DNA of 64,000 nt. Source: Torreya grandis (Eukaryota; Streptophyta; Pinopsida; Cupressales; Taxaceae). Under the pieces are notes generated by a model. The model saw only the letters and a list, made by a program, of their open reading frames with translations, was not told the DNA's origin and made no database searches. The stretch is from the NCBI GenBank assembly GCA_037957365.1, contig JARHVA010000458.1, positions 5,113,001 through 5,177,000 on the forward strand. Direction: 5' to 3'. Of this stretch, positions 13,080-24,949 are shown piece after piece. The translations under genes and the position numbers were made by a program. Position 1 is the stretch's first letter. Each line of letters starts with the position of its first letter.

Positions 13080-14345
13080 CATGTTTTACCACCAAAATTA
13101 TCTCATAAACAAACCAAATCCTTCATCCATAATGCTCAACATTATACCTTACTCAAACCAACCCTATACCATCGTAGCTTTGATGGAACTATGATTCATT
13201 GTTTACCTTTGAAAAAATCTATACTAGCATTATGGGTAGTTCACAAAGGGGTATATGGAGCCCATACTAGTGGAACAATCCTATCCAAAATTTTCCTATG
13301 TACTAGTTATTATTAGCCATTAATGGATGCAAATGCAACTGCATATGTGAAAATATGTGATAAATGTCAATGACATGCTAATCTGATTTATGCCCTAGCC
13401 AAGACTTTAAAACCAATGTTGACACCATGGCCATTTACTACATGGGGCCTCGATCTCATTGGGAAGATAAACCCCACCTCATCAGATGGTCATAAACACA
13501 TCCTAACCACCATATAATATTTCAATAAGTGGGTTAAAGCTATATCCATCACTTATATGACTAAAAATAAAATTTCCAAATTCATTTTCAACCATCTCAT
13601 TTGATGATATGGTATCCCTTCTAACATTATATTTGATAATGGAAGATCATTCAAGAACAAGGATGTTGAAAAGATATATGTCAAATACAAAATTACCGAA
13701 CACTTTTCCATGACATATTACGCTTAAAGTAATGGTTAGGCTGAAGCATCAAATAAAACCATTATCAACATCCTTAAAAATATTTTCAATAATGTTGATC
13801 ATGATTGGCACCTTCAAATATTTTGTGCCCTCTAACCATACCATACCAATCACTGCACACCCACATGAGCCACTCCATACTCACTCATTTATGGCACTGA
13901 AGCCATTCTTCCCATTGAGGTCAAGTTACTATCATTGTGCATCTCTTTCAAACATGTTCTAGATAAAAATGACTATCGAGTATCTTGTCTACAAGAACTG
14001 GAGTTACTTAATGAGAAACACATGGATGCATTAAACAACATTTAAGCATATCAAAATCAATTTTGTGGCCACTACAATTAGCACGTGAAACCTAGATAAT
14101 TTGAACTTGGTGATCTTGTCTTCAAAGAATACCAAAAGAATACCACATCCAAAAAGAAGCATAAAGGTAAGTTCAAACCCAACTAGGTTGGTTCTTTCAT
14201 CATTATTGCATACTATTTCATAGGAACATATATAATTTCCATACCAGATAGGGACAAACTTGATGATCCTATGAACATTATACACCTCAATAGGTACTAT
14301 CCTTGAGTGATATGATGTATTGTCTATGAGGACCATTTCAAGTTG
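13080..14345 (+). pseudogene. Integrase of element A
   Basis: An H-H-C-C zinc finger is recognisable near 13235-13375 (VHKGVYGAHTSGTI, then CDKCQ). The core follows: WGLDLIGKINPTSSDGH near 13445 (first Asp), IIFDNGRSFKNKDV near 13630 (second Asp) and SNG-stop-AEASNKT near 13728-13756. Here the catalytic Glu is kept (GAA, 13743-13745). The C-terminal domain includes FELGDLVFKEYQKN near 14100 and ends about 14345. Multiple stops make it inactive. Confidence 0.87.
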
Positions 14346-16050
14346 TACTATAATATAAATATTCTTTTTTTTACCATAACATTCCACCACCCTATCATCC
14401 TAACAGCCTATCACTTATCTCTTCTACCATTATGTTTTATCAACCAAAACATGTTTTGATCTATCCTATACTATCCTATTTGACCTTGGTTCATCCATTG
14501 GTTTCACATTTTCAACATGAATAATCATATCAATTTCAGTAGTTATTTCAAGAATTCTAGATAGAGGCAATATTTTGAAGTAGTATGACATAATTTTGGT
14601 AGTTGCATCTTTCATTTATTATTCCCTTCTAATCATGTTTTTTATGTGAGCCTGATTATATCTCCTATTGGGGAAAAGTAGTGTTTCACCAATCTTGTTA
14701 CTAATTATAAATACCTATGGGAATATTAGTATCATTGATTTGATCTGTTGTGTCCTAGTTATAACTTCCCATGAGCAAACTAGGGCAAAATTTATTTATT
14801 GTGCCTTGATATACTAACTATCCATTCATATGCCATATTGTGCCATCATACTAACTATGCCCATTTTATTTGAATTGGTTATTATACTAATCAGATTACT
14901 CCACTATAAGGTGGAACCACTATGAACTAAGGCCATTTTGGGACTATATGGATCATGTTGGATTCATGTTGAGGTCATCTCAGTCCCCCTTTCTATCATG
15001 CTCTCACCATTTTGCAAGTAACATTCAAGTTTTCCTCACCCTCACTATTTTACAAGCTTGGACCGTCTAATATCTCGTTATTCTCAATTGAGTTAAAATA
15101 CTCCAAAATTCCAAAAACATTTAAAATCATTTTAAAAAACAAAAACATTGACCAATTCATTTCCTTAAAGATTTTGGGAACCCTCACTAAGTCATAAGAA
15201 ATCACTTATCACTTAGTTTCCCCACCTTTTTTTTCCTTTTATCCCATGGACTTGCCATTTTTCAAGACCACTCCTATTCTTCTATCACATTTATCATGTT
15301 TGTTTTTCATCAGTTAACATTTTCTTCCTATTTCCTAGGAGAACTACATTTGGCCTAAAGTTTTTGTTGGATATATCATCCATAGAACTATATAAGAAGC
15401 ATCCACTTGCCTAATGCATATGGAGACAGCTCAGCCACCCCTTCTTTTTCTTCTATTCCCCCATCATGTTTATTTGTTATTGTCACCTATTCTCTAGAGG
15501 AAATCTTTATCATGTTGTTTTTACTAACATTGGGACTAACTATTATTTATTTCTTTATTTGTTTGCATGCTTGTCTATTTAATTTTAACACGGTTTCCTT
15601 AATTCAAGTCTATGAGTATTTATTGGGTGATTCATTGTGCATTTATTTTTGAATCCATCTATATTCATATGTTAACATTATCATCATGGTTTTTATCATT
15701 GGTGCATTATATTACATTAAGTATTGGATCACGAGAGTCAGTTCTTATGCATATTTTAGCCAAGTCCTCATGTTGTTTTATTATGATGCCTACCATCATG
15801 TGCTATAACAAAAATTAGTTTCAAGAGGCCTACATAGAAATTGTAGTATCAACATCTCCTTAACACCAAAACCAATAGAAATCCTAATCCAATCCCAATC
15901 ATATTCCAAACAGATAATTAAATAATGAAAGAATTTCAACCTTTGTTAGTTCAAACAAGTATCTCCCTACTAGTAGGTTGTCCCAATTCATCTTTATCCT
16001 TTGTATCAAGTTATTATCATCATCCAATCAATCATGTTTATCATAATTAG
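14346..16050 (+). other. 3' untranslated region of element A
   Basis: No coding signal is visible. At 15340-15360 the phrase GAGAACTACATTTGGCCTAA is nearly the same as one in the 3' UTR of element B (about 46008), so it may be a conserved Tat 3' motif. A single unit related to the 60-bp repeat downstream occurs near 14700. Confidence 0.55.
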
Positions 16051-16420
16051 GGTTCAATGATTATAAATACCTATGGCCAAATCATTACACACCATTCCAC
16101 CCACATTCTTAGTGATTATAACCACCTTTAGGCAAATCATTATGTTGTCACCAATTTTTAATCATTTACTTTCTTCTGCCTACTTAGGGCATGTTATTAT
16201 TTTGTTTGTCTACCCTAATTTTGGTATCTCCATCTTCTCAATGATTATAACTACCTTTGTGCAAATCATTGTGTTTTCATATCACATTGCCACTATCAGG
16301 GTACAATACTTAATAACTACCTTTGGGCAAACCATTGTACACCATCCCACTTGCATTCTCAGTGATTTTGGCCAACTTTGGCCACATCAATGTGTTCTCA
16401 CCCCATCATCTTATTTTTTA
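16051..16420 (+). repeat. Degenerate 60-bp tandem repeat, element A 3' UTR
   Basis: A phrase close to AATGATTATAACTACCTTTG followed by GCAAATCATTGTG recurs at about 16051, 16111, 16239, 16300 and 16361. The spacing is 60-61 bp, apart from one doubled interval. The copies are strongly diverged. Confidence 0.65.
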
Positions 16421-16593
16421 TGGTCCCCATGTCTCACTTCTTTATTTTGAGGGACTATTTGCCAACAGTTTTGCCAACTGCTCCCTCGAAGGGGTAGTTA
16501 CAATTCATTCATCACCATTGAAGTTATAAGCACAACAAGACCATTTTAATTCTTTGAAAATATGTTATTATGCTTACATCTTGAAATGCTTTC

Positions 16594-16609
16594 CCAAATA
16601 AGGGCAAGC
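16594..16609 (+). promoter_or_regulatory. Polypurine tract of element A
   Basis: CAAATAAGGGCAAGC precedes the 3' LTR directly and resembles the AAAAGGGGCAAA tract of element B. It would prime plus-strand DNA synthesis. Confidence 0.6.
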
Positions 16610-17421
16610 TATAGACATCTAAAATTGGCTACCAATGGCTTTATACCTAACTTTAGAGCAATTCTCACAACTATTAATCAAATAAATAAGATCATGCACA
16701 TTGAATTAAATCAAATCTTTTAACAAATGTCCAAATGCCTAAAAGGGATTAATTAACTTGTAAATCTTAATCAAGTTTCAATTGAATTCATCCATGAGAA
16801 AATAAATCAATTATCAAAAAGGAAAATTTAATAAATATACTAAATAACATCTTAGAAGCTAATCATAACCTTTTATGAGTTTTCCAAATGCAAAATATCT
16901 CAAATCACACCTATTCATGCTAATAATGAGATCTTGGACACCTTTCAACCTTACTAGGGTTAACAAAACCAACCAAGGCTAAGATTTATCCCATTCCAAG
17001 CCATTTCAAAGCCTATAAAAGCAAGCCTAGAGATCTTCATTTGGATAGCTTAGAACATATTATAGTTATAATGTTGGATTTTATTCATCAAGAAATGCAT
17101 AGTGTTATAATGTCAAAATTGAGCCAATCCATCAATCATGAACATGGTGCTAAGAGGAGATGGAGATAGCCAAGCTCCATTGATGAATACCTTTTGATCA
17201 CAATCCAAGAAACTCAATAAACACATCATTTGGATCATTTAAGTAAGGTAAGGAAGGTATGTTTTCTTAAATTTTAATTGAGCTTTGTCATTTGTTGTTT
17301 ATTCACCAAGCTCCCCCCATGATCTAGGCCTAGAGATGTTAAAATTTTTAGTGTGTTTATTTCATTATTTTTGGAACTAACACCATACTAACCTCCTCTC
17401 TTGATTCAAATTCTTGGATCA
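16610..17421 (+). repeat. 3' LTR of element A
   Basis: This is the direct-repeat partner of 1859-2550, about 812 bp long and judged by eye to be clearly more diverged from its partner than the LTRs of B. It keeps a segment of about 127 bp (16990-17116) that is absent from the 5' copy, including a TATA box. It ends TTGGATCA. Confidence 0.85.
17014..17020 (+). promoter_or_regulatory. TATA box in 3' LTR of element A
   Basis: TATAAAA in the context GCCTATAAAAGCAAGCC is a good core promoter for an LTR. The corresponding region is deleted from the 5' LTR. Confidence 0.55.
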
Positions 17422-17699
17422 TAATCTCAATTGTTGTCAATTATGGTCTTTACACCACATCATTAATAATGATTGGATAAAGTGCATTCTCATTATATCT
17501 CACATGCTCCAAAGTGATTTCCATAACTATTTCCATAATTCTTGTCATAATTTAATAATATGCCTTGATTTGTTATTCATTATTGCATTATCATCATTAT
17601 CCATTATTGTGCCATATCCCTAATCTCTTGTCTTCCCCTATTTCTTATGTAAATCTAAGCTCTATTTTTTTCACAGTGTAATTAGGTTTTCAATCAAAC
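17422..17699. other. Flank between element A and the coiled-coil ORF
   Basis: AT-rich DNA without coding signal, probably part of element O restarting after the insertion of A. Confidence 0.45.
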
Positions 17700-20393
17700 A
17701 TTGTTAGCTCTGAATATGGGTGGAAGGAAGAAGAAGAGCAAACCAAAATCCTCATATGCATTACTATAGGATGAGGCAACTAGAGATATATTTGAGTTAG
17801 TAGGGTGGTTAAACTTGTTGAAAATGTTTTAGGGTTTTCATGAATAGATTGTGTAGGAATTATTTTATAATTTTGATGAAGACCATTCTGTTATCATAGG
17901 TAAAAACATTCTAGTGAATCCCTCTATGATCAGTGCATTCTCTAGGATTCATGAAAAGGGTGTAGTTGTTATCGATAAGATAAGTTGTAATGACCTAATT
18001 CACATGTTCATTAAAGTAAATGAGCCCTACCCTAGATTTTCTGAATCCCCACAAGGAATGGCTAGGGGAATTATGAGAGACAACCTTCCACAACCTTGAG
18101 AGAATGTTGTATTTTAGAGTATGAAATATATTAATTGTGATGGGTAATTTATAGTAGTTTATGAAGATTCCATGTAACTTTTTCCAAACCTAAGAAAATG
18201 ATCTACTAGAGAAGAATAGAAGGTAAATATTCCATCTTTCCTTCATACTTCCCTAATCAATATTGCTCATAAATACGAAAAAATACTAGGTCTATTCAAT
18301 ATCATGGGTTGGTTACCCTCATCTTTTAGCATTATTTCTTGCAAAAAACTAGGGGTGAAAAGACCTGGTCCTCCTTTCTCCATAAATTCCCTCAATTTTC
18401 TATCAAGAAAACACCACACCCTATCTCTCCTCTTACCATAGTATAAATTGAAGAAGGCCCATCTTCGGTGCCCTTAAACCTGAAGATGCTATGCCAAAGA
18501 TCAAAAAGGCAAATGGGTGTTTTCTTAGACAACTCTAATCTTCTAGCCAAGCTCTGATGCAGTCATCAGATTATTTTATAAGAAGAATAAAAATAAGATG
18601 TACAGTCTACTAAGACTTTATAAAACTTAAGCTCTCCCATAGACATTATAGATGCAAAATAGTTTACTGAAGAAGGACCCCATGAACAAAAAATTGTATT
18701 TGAGGAAAAAAGCCTTGAAGAAATTAGGACTCAAGAAGCAAAGAAACCTTTACCTTTATCTATGATAAGGGTAAAACACTATTGATATAATAAGGTACAT
18801 TTTCCCCCTTGTCTTCTAATGAAGAAGAAGAGTCGCATCATGTCATGGCTCTGTCCTACCATGAAGAAACAATCTGATAATAATAAGCATAATTAGATTT
18901 TATTCATTCAACATTATAAGGTAAGAACTAGACTATTTTCAATATAGAGCAAAGATTTGAAGAATATATCACTAGAGTTAGAGAACAAGAGGTGATTCTT
19001 ATAGTGATACAAACTTATGAGACTAGAGTACACAATTTTATGTTTTCATAAACTCAAGAGTTGAGTACTTTGTGGAATTCTCTTGCTATTAATGACACCC
19101 AAATTGTTGATTTGTAAAATGCTAATGTTGATAAAAATAATCAAATTAATAATCTAAGACAAACTATTTATGATAGAAATACATTTATTGTTCAACACTA
19201 TGATAGAATAAGAGAGCTAACCACTTAGACTATTGAGTTACAAGTGTTTATACAAGCAATGTAGAGAAAGACAAGAGAAATAACAATATAGATTGAGGAA
19301 CCTACACGAGTTGTTCCCTCCTTACCCATTCCACTCCATGAAATGATCTTAGTTTGGATCAAAACCCAACATAAAATTTAGAAATTGAAGTAAGAAAATG
19401 CTAAGATAAAAGTGAAGTCTCAGTAGCAATTGATAGAGTCTCAACAAAAATTTCAAAAAATTCAGGACTCCATCCATCACATTTGTGAAATTTCTAAGAA
19501 ATTATTAACATGTAGGCAACCTTCTTCTATTTATGTTCTTTTTCTCCATGATAAATTCTTCAAGTGGAAGATACAACTAATTTCTCTTGGATTTCCACAC
19601 CTTATTGAAGATGAGCACATGCTTATGGACATTTTTATCAAAAGCATGAAAGAAAGGCAAGACACAATTTGTGAGTTTTATATTTTTAACATGTTGTCAG
19701 GTTATCAATCAGGTTTTCTAATAAATATATTTATTGGGGAGAAACAATTGCATGCCTGCCTCTCTACTCTAAAAAACCAAACAACATGGCAATAAGATAA
19801 CAATAAATTTATGGAATTGTAAAACACTATTGGGCTATGTATCAGACCCCAATTTATAGAGGCAAGAAAATTTCTTATGGCTTTTAAACCAATGTACTGC
19901 ATATATATGAAGAATAAATACCATGAGTTATTGAGAGCCAATATTATAGATTTTATAGCTTTTTTAAACCAACATTATACACATGCCATCAATGCCAATA
20001 TTTCTAGGTGGGAGTATTTACCTATTTCTTTGAAGTGCAAGGAAGTCTTGAGCCCCACCACTATCAAATGGAGTCTTCAGAGAGCCCAGAAAATTATCCA
20101 TATTATCACTTGGATCTTAGATTAAGGTGGTTTAAATGTATGGATTGGAATGAGATTCATGCCTCCAATAATTATTTATCCTCTATCTCCATAGTAGAGT
20201 TTGCACAATCATGAGGAAGTTGAGTTTTAGGCTTAGTTGCACATAGTTGTAAGGGATTTTGTATTTTTGCCCAGAGGTCACTGTGACTGGGGTCATCATT
20301 TTCAGATTTATGATCTTAGTTAGTAGATAGAATTAGGAATTTTGGATTGAAGACTAGTTGTCCCACTTATTTTCAAGAGGACTTGCAAAAGGT
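17700..20393 (+). pseudogene. Extra ORF of element O, downstream of integrase
   Basis: A long decayed reading frame starts near an ATG at 17716 (MGGRKKKSKPKSS, a basic head). The first part reads like the plant retrotransposon-associated domain with W-x-x-L-L, an E-x-F-Y-N segment and a G-K-x-I-x-V segment (FYNFDEDHSVIIGKNILVNP near 17865). From about 18900 to 19500 it is rich in Glu, Gln and Ile with heptad spacing, consistent with a coiled coil. A better preserved stretch lies at 19430-19795. No membrane segment or pol motif is seen. It stops at a polypurine tract, so it occupies the place where some gypsy elements carry an additional, sometimes env-like, ORF. The function is unknown. Membership of element O is inferred from order and strand. 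Confidence 0.55.
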
Positions 20394-20410
20394 AAAGTGT
20401 GGGGGAGAAA
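20393..20410 (+). promoter_or_regulatory. Polypurine tract, candidate end of element O
   Basis: GGTAAAGTGTGGGGGAGAA is a strong purine run of the kind found just before 3' LTRs of Athila-like plant elements. The sequence following it starts TGATGAGAATTAC, as an LTR could. Confidence 0.55.
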
Positions 20411-21900
20411 TGATGAGAATTACATATAATTCATCATATCTATACAAAATGTCCATAAAGTGTTGCCTTTGGTTATATATTGCATTGGATTTAATAGTTA
20501 AGTTATTATCTAAAGTAGGAAATGAATGCAATTTGTTCTTTATTTGTATGTAATACATTTTTGATTATTTACCTTATTATTGTGTCTAACTTAGATGAAT
20601 AACATAGTTTTGTGAACAAAAACACATCCCAATGGTGGGATAATTTTTGAGAAGATAGAAAATAGTTTTGGAAACTTTTTTTGGCTATAATTTTGAGGAT
20701 TCAGTGAATGATATTTGAGGATCTGAATCTCTGGATATGTTCTAAATATGCTCTAAGGGTGATTTGAAGACCTATATAGGTTGATTCAAAGATGTCTAGG
20801 CATGCTATGAAGACCTATATAGAGTGCTCTGAATACATGTACATGATGTTTTGAAGACACCCAAACATGCTCTAAAGACATCTAGTTGGATCCTACTACT
20901 CAAAATAGTAATTTTAAAAATATCTATTATATATAAATAGACTATATATTTAGATATCTTATTTTAGACATTACCATTCATGGTAATGGCTTGAAATAAT
21001 CTAGATATATTTGTATTTCTTTTTTGTAAAATTGGATAGGTATCTTCATATCTATGCTAGTTATTTTTTATCTATAGTTAGTTAGGTTAGTTCCAACACC
21101 TTACTAGAAGCAAGGGATTTGACTCCTAGATTGTCTATATTTTAAATAAGGATATTTGGCCATTGAGATTGCCAAGATTTTGTACTTTGTGAATCGATGT
21201 TGAGATGTGCTTAAATACATATCTCCTTCTCATTCTAGATAGTTAGAAAAAGTTGGAAAAGTTAGCAATTAGTGAAATAGAAAGCTATTGAAGTTAGAAA
21301 TTAGAAGAAGCATTTCATATCTATATGCATTCATTTGAATGAAGTAAAGTTTAGTATTTCTTTTCATTACTGAGTAAATAAATTCCTATTCTAAGGAAGG
21401 AGAAAGGGCCCACTTCTCTCCAAGTATCAAGACAAATTGGTACTTTTTATTTTAATGTTTAGAAGTATTTATTTAATTTTAGTATATTTCATTTACTACA
21501 AAGTAATTTCCTTTTCAAAAGAAAGTGTGAATTTTCTTTAATGCAAGTGTGTTTCATTTACATGCAAGAGTTATTTCAAATCAATACAAGCATGTTTTTT
21601 TTAATCAAAGAGTGTGTCTTTCAATTAAAGTAAGTTTGTTGATTCATCTCATATTCAAAATTTGTTAGATTCCATTTAAGTGACAATAGATAACATTCTT
21701 AGATTCTAAAATATCAGATTGTCCTACCCATCTAGGCAAGTTGAGTGAGGAAATCCTATATCTTATGCTAGATGTTTAAGTTTTAGATGTTGATGGTGTG
21801 GATGCAATAGGAAATCTTCAGTTAATAAAAAATTTAGATTTACTTTTATACAAACTAGAGTTAGAGTCTTGTTTACTATTTTTAGGATTTAGAAAGCATG
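20411..21900 (+). repeat. Candidate 3' LTR of element O
   Basis: It starts TGATGAG directly after the polypurine tract and contains no coding signal. A TATA-like TTAAATACATATC near 21210 is followed by an untranslated-leader-like purine-rich stretch. The partner LTR would lie left of the window, so neither the right end nor the identity can be confirmed. Confidence 0.35.
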
Positions 21901-22322
21901 ATAGAAGTTAAACCCCCCAAATAGAAAACTTTACAACTCCAGTAACAAATGGTCTCATTATATATAACCATCAGACACTGCCTTAGTTGAAAATGACACC
22001 AATCCATCGATTGGTTAAATGAGAGGTATAAAAATAACCTATCATTAGGGTCTAAAAAGGGAGGATATGCTATCACAAACTATAATGTGGTGTTCTTGCT
22101 TAACCCTTACAAATGAGCCACCTTTTTAGATGTCTTACTCAACACACTTGATATTCTAGGAATACCTTTACCACTAGTTGACTGATCTTGAACTTCAAAG
22201 TCCTATTTTTTGGTTAAGGTGAAGGTTACTTTGCCTCTATCTCCTCCTTAATGATTACTAATTCAACCATGGCACTATACGATGTTTTGGGGTCTTCCCT
22301 ATTTTTTGTACTAACTTAAGAG

Positions 22323-22325
<3 letters not shown>
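21901..22325. other. Unassigned decayed DNA
   Basis: Short open stretches exist on the minus strand but none matches a domain I recognise. It joins the candidate LTR of element O to the TA run. Confidence 0.3.

Positions 22326-22377
<52 letters not shown>
22326..22377. repeat. TA dinucleotide microsatellite
   Basis: About 25 TA units without interruption. A shorter TA run (about 22600-22617) repeats the same border 241 bp further on. Confidence 0.95.
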
Positions 22378-22380
<3 letters not shown>

Positions 22381-22841
22381 TTTCAACATATTGTACATCC
22401 AACCCTTTACTCTGGAGCCATGAAATAATCCTATGAAATACTCCTCAGGTCTGATCTTCTAAGGATGTTTATTTGGGGTTGCTCTACTCAACCCTAGGCA
22501 AAGGTTTCATACTGATATTCTTGTTGAAATAAGAGGGATACATACTATCATCATCATCTTCAATGTTTATGTCCTTAGGTATGTAAACTATGTCAAAATT
22601 ATATATATATATATATATGAATTTCAACATATTGTACATCTAACCCTTTACTCTGGAGCCATGAAATAATCCTATGAAATACTCCTCAGGTCTGATCTTC
22701 CAAGGATGTTTATTTGGGGTTGCTCTACTCAACCCTAGGCAAAGGTTTCATACTGATATTCTTTTTGAAATAAGAGGGATATATGATATCCTTATCATCT
22801 TCAATGCTTATGTCCTTAGGTATGTAAACTATGTCAAAATT
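22378..22841. repeat. 241-bp tandem duplication bounded by TA runs
   Basis: GAATTTCAACATATTGTAC begins at 22378 and again at 22619. The following 220 bp match with about ten differences. Each copy is preceded by a TA run, so the duplication probably arose by slippage or unequal exchange between TA tracts. The duplicated DNA lies inside the 3' part of the minus-strand ORF described next. Confidence 0.92.
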
Positions 22842-24250
22842 GATTACCTATTCAAGTGTGAAGTGAGAGTAATCAATAATCCTAACTTCTCTTTCATCAT
22901 GTCAATCCATCTATAAATATTCATAATATAGAACATGTTTGAATGTATCACTCATAATTCTCTCTACCATTCCCATTGCATTAAATGAGGGATGGATATG
23001 AAATGAAAAAAGAGTAACTTGAGCCACATCTATCTCGATAGATTTAGCTTCATGAAATGTGACATAAGAGTACCTACCAATAGTCATTAGGAAGTGAACC
23101 CTAGTTGACTTATGCTTCATGATAAAAAACTTGTGAGTCTCCATTAGTTGTTGTACTAGTTCCATGAAGTCCCATTTATTGTTAATGAACTTTAGAATCA
23201 TATACAAAACTTTCTCACATCCATAAACCCTAATTTGGGAAAAGGTGGGAAAATGTATATACCATCCACCCCATCTCACTATCTCAAAAGTAGCATCAAT
23301 AAAGAAACACAAATAATATGGTTCCTTTACAAACATGTGGATGGAAAATTAGAGAAACACATAATTAACTCTATAAAAATGTTTGATATTTAACTTTAGT
23401 TTCAACTATGGATAATATTAATAGATATGATAGGTAGATGTTTGGCCAATGGTAGTTAGTCTGCTATAAAACCTCCTTCATGTGACTAAATAAACTAGGT
23501 ATGATGTCATGTATGATTTTTTATTGATAACCACCTCACATAGCTACTTATGAATTGAGTCACTAAATAACTCAACCCACTTGATATATTCTTTATTATC
23601 ATGTATGATTTGGATATATTAGAACATCCATTCTTGGTAATATTTCATTGTTTGATTTCCTACCACTCTATTAAGGAGAGTGATAATATCAGTAATTTCT
23701 AACTTAAAGTCTTAGTGAGAAATCACCTTAGGGAATGTGGCTAAGGAAGGTTTAGATTTAACAAGCCAATACTTATTTAGAGACCTGACATAGTCATCCT
23801 TGTTCTTCTCATAAAATTCTTGAGTTGTCTTTGGGGTAATATCCATGAAGGCCTCATGCTGTGAGATCCTCAACATTTATTCAATTTCATTAGGCCCAAA
23901 TCATAATATGGTTTCTCCTTGGGGGTTTCTAACTTATCTATTCTCTTTGTCATAGTGGTTTGCAAATGTCATGGCCAACTTTAGACAATACACAAAAACT
24001 AGAAAAGTGGTAGCATGATGAAACTCATTGACAAATTATTTATGTCTAGTCATTTTTAAAGGGTTTGTTCACTTTATTTCAGAAGCTGATCATATCTATG
24101 TGACCTAATTTTGTGTTTGTGACCATATCAATATTGGAATAAATGTTCAGTGGAGGAATAAACCCTTAAAACAAATACTTTATCTCACCTAATTTTTCTT
24201 TTCCATCTTTCTTCTTGGGAATTTTAAACATCTACCACTTATGACAAGTA
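22380..24250 (-). pseudogene. Decayed ORF of unknown function
   Basis: Minus-strand coding signal is visible across about 1.9 kb with several stops and frame changes. Readable pieces include ITPKTTQEFYEKNKDDYVRS (about 23850), LLNRVVGNQTMKYYQEWMF (about 23650), KSYMTSYLVYL (about 23510) and a 141-residue open stretch at 22911-23336 with GGWYIHFPTFSQIRVYGCEK. There are no RT, protease, integrase or zinc-finger motifs and no membrane segment. The layout suggests a soluble helical protein of 500-600 residues. Since everything around it is retroelement, it may be the extra ORF or gag of another element. I cannot name it. Confidence 0.45.
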
Positions 24251-24365
24251 TAAGAGAGTATGGATATTTCAATTATAATGTGAATGGGAATAAGTAAATG
24301 GGAGAATGAGAGGAGGAATGAGGGGAGGTAGAAGCAAGGAACTTTAATGTATTCAAAAAACTTTG

Positions 24366-24535
24366 ACATCAGGGTTTAAGGGATACAATGTAATCTAAGA
24401 CCTCTATCATCAGGGTTTGGGTGCTGCAATGTAATCTGATAACTCTAGCATCAAGGTTTGGGTGATGAAATGTATTTTTAGAACTCCAACATTAGGCTAT
24501 GGGGACTACAATGTAGTTTGATAAATTTTAGGTTG
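24366..24535. repeat. 42-bp minisatellite, four degenerate copies
   Basis: A unit close to ATCATCAGGGTTTGGGTGCT followed by GCAATGTAATCTGATAACTC is repeated about four times (starting near 24366, 24407, 24449 and 24491). The copies are unequally diverged. Confidence 0.75.
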
Positions 24536-24949
24536 TGAGGAGGGAAATGTCTAGCACATCATTGAGAAAGATATGCCATGTGGTGGGAAATCTCTAGTAG
24601 ATGATAGGGTGAGGGTGAAAGGTTTCCAAGTGTTAAATAAATTGATGGGGTAGGAGATCCCAATGGTAAGAGAAGTGACAATGAAGCAAATTAGGATCAA
24701 AATCAACTATCATAAGAAAAATTATAACCTAAAAGGGAAAAGTTCAAAAATGACTCCAAATGTTATGGGCACTTATCATGAAGAAAATAAGATAAATACT
24801 AATAAAAATGACCTATAGATGTTAATAAATGAGTAAAAACCACTAAGCCATGAAGATAATAGGTGTAGATATCTAAAATCAATATTTTGAATGATAAATA
24901 ATGAATCAAGGGTCTTGACTAAAGATTAGAAAGTTGAGGAGACCCCCAT
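24536..24949. other. Unassigned DNA
   Basis: No coding or repeat signal was recognised between the minisatellite and the chromovirus fragment. Confidence 0.4.

Larger units (their letters stand above)
1859..17421 (+). mobile_element. Element A: Ty3/gypsy Tat-type LTR retrotransposon
   Basis: This degenerate element of about 15.6 kb is bounded by two related direct repeats (1859-2550 and 16610-17421). Inside, in order, are a PBS-like site, a long leader, gag, protease, RT, RNase H, a second RNase H and integrase. The second RNase H between the RT-linked RNase H and integrase is the hallmark of the Tat/Ogre lineage. Both LTRs begin TATAGACATC, one change from the TGTAGACA start seen in element B. 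No clean target-site duplication is visible. If the LTRs end two bases later, GTCTC (1854-1858) and ATCTC (17424-17428) would be a 4-of-5 match. Stops and frameshifts are everywhere, so it is dead. Confidence 0.87.

Noticed and set aside
1854..17428. Firm target-site duplication for element A
   Set aside because: With the most likely LTR ends the flanks do not match; the GTCTC/ATCTC pair requires shifting the end by two bases, so it is only noted as tentative.
22911..23336. Naming the 141-residue minus-strand ORF as a host protein
   Set aside because: It is part of a longer decayed frame, and I recognise no host domain.
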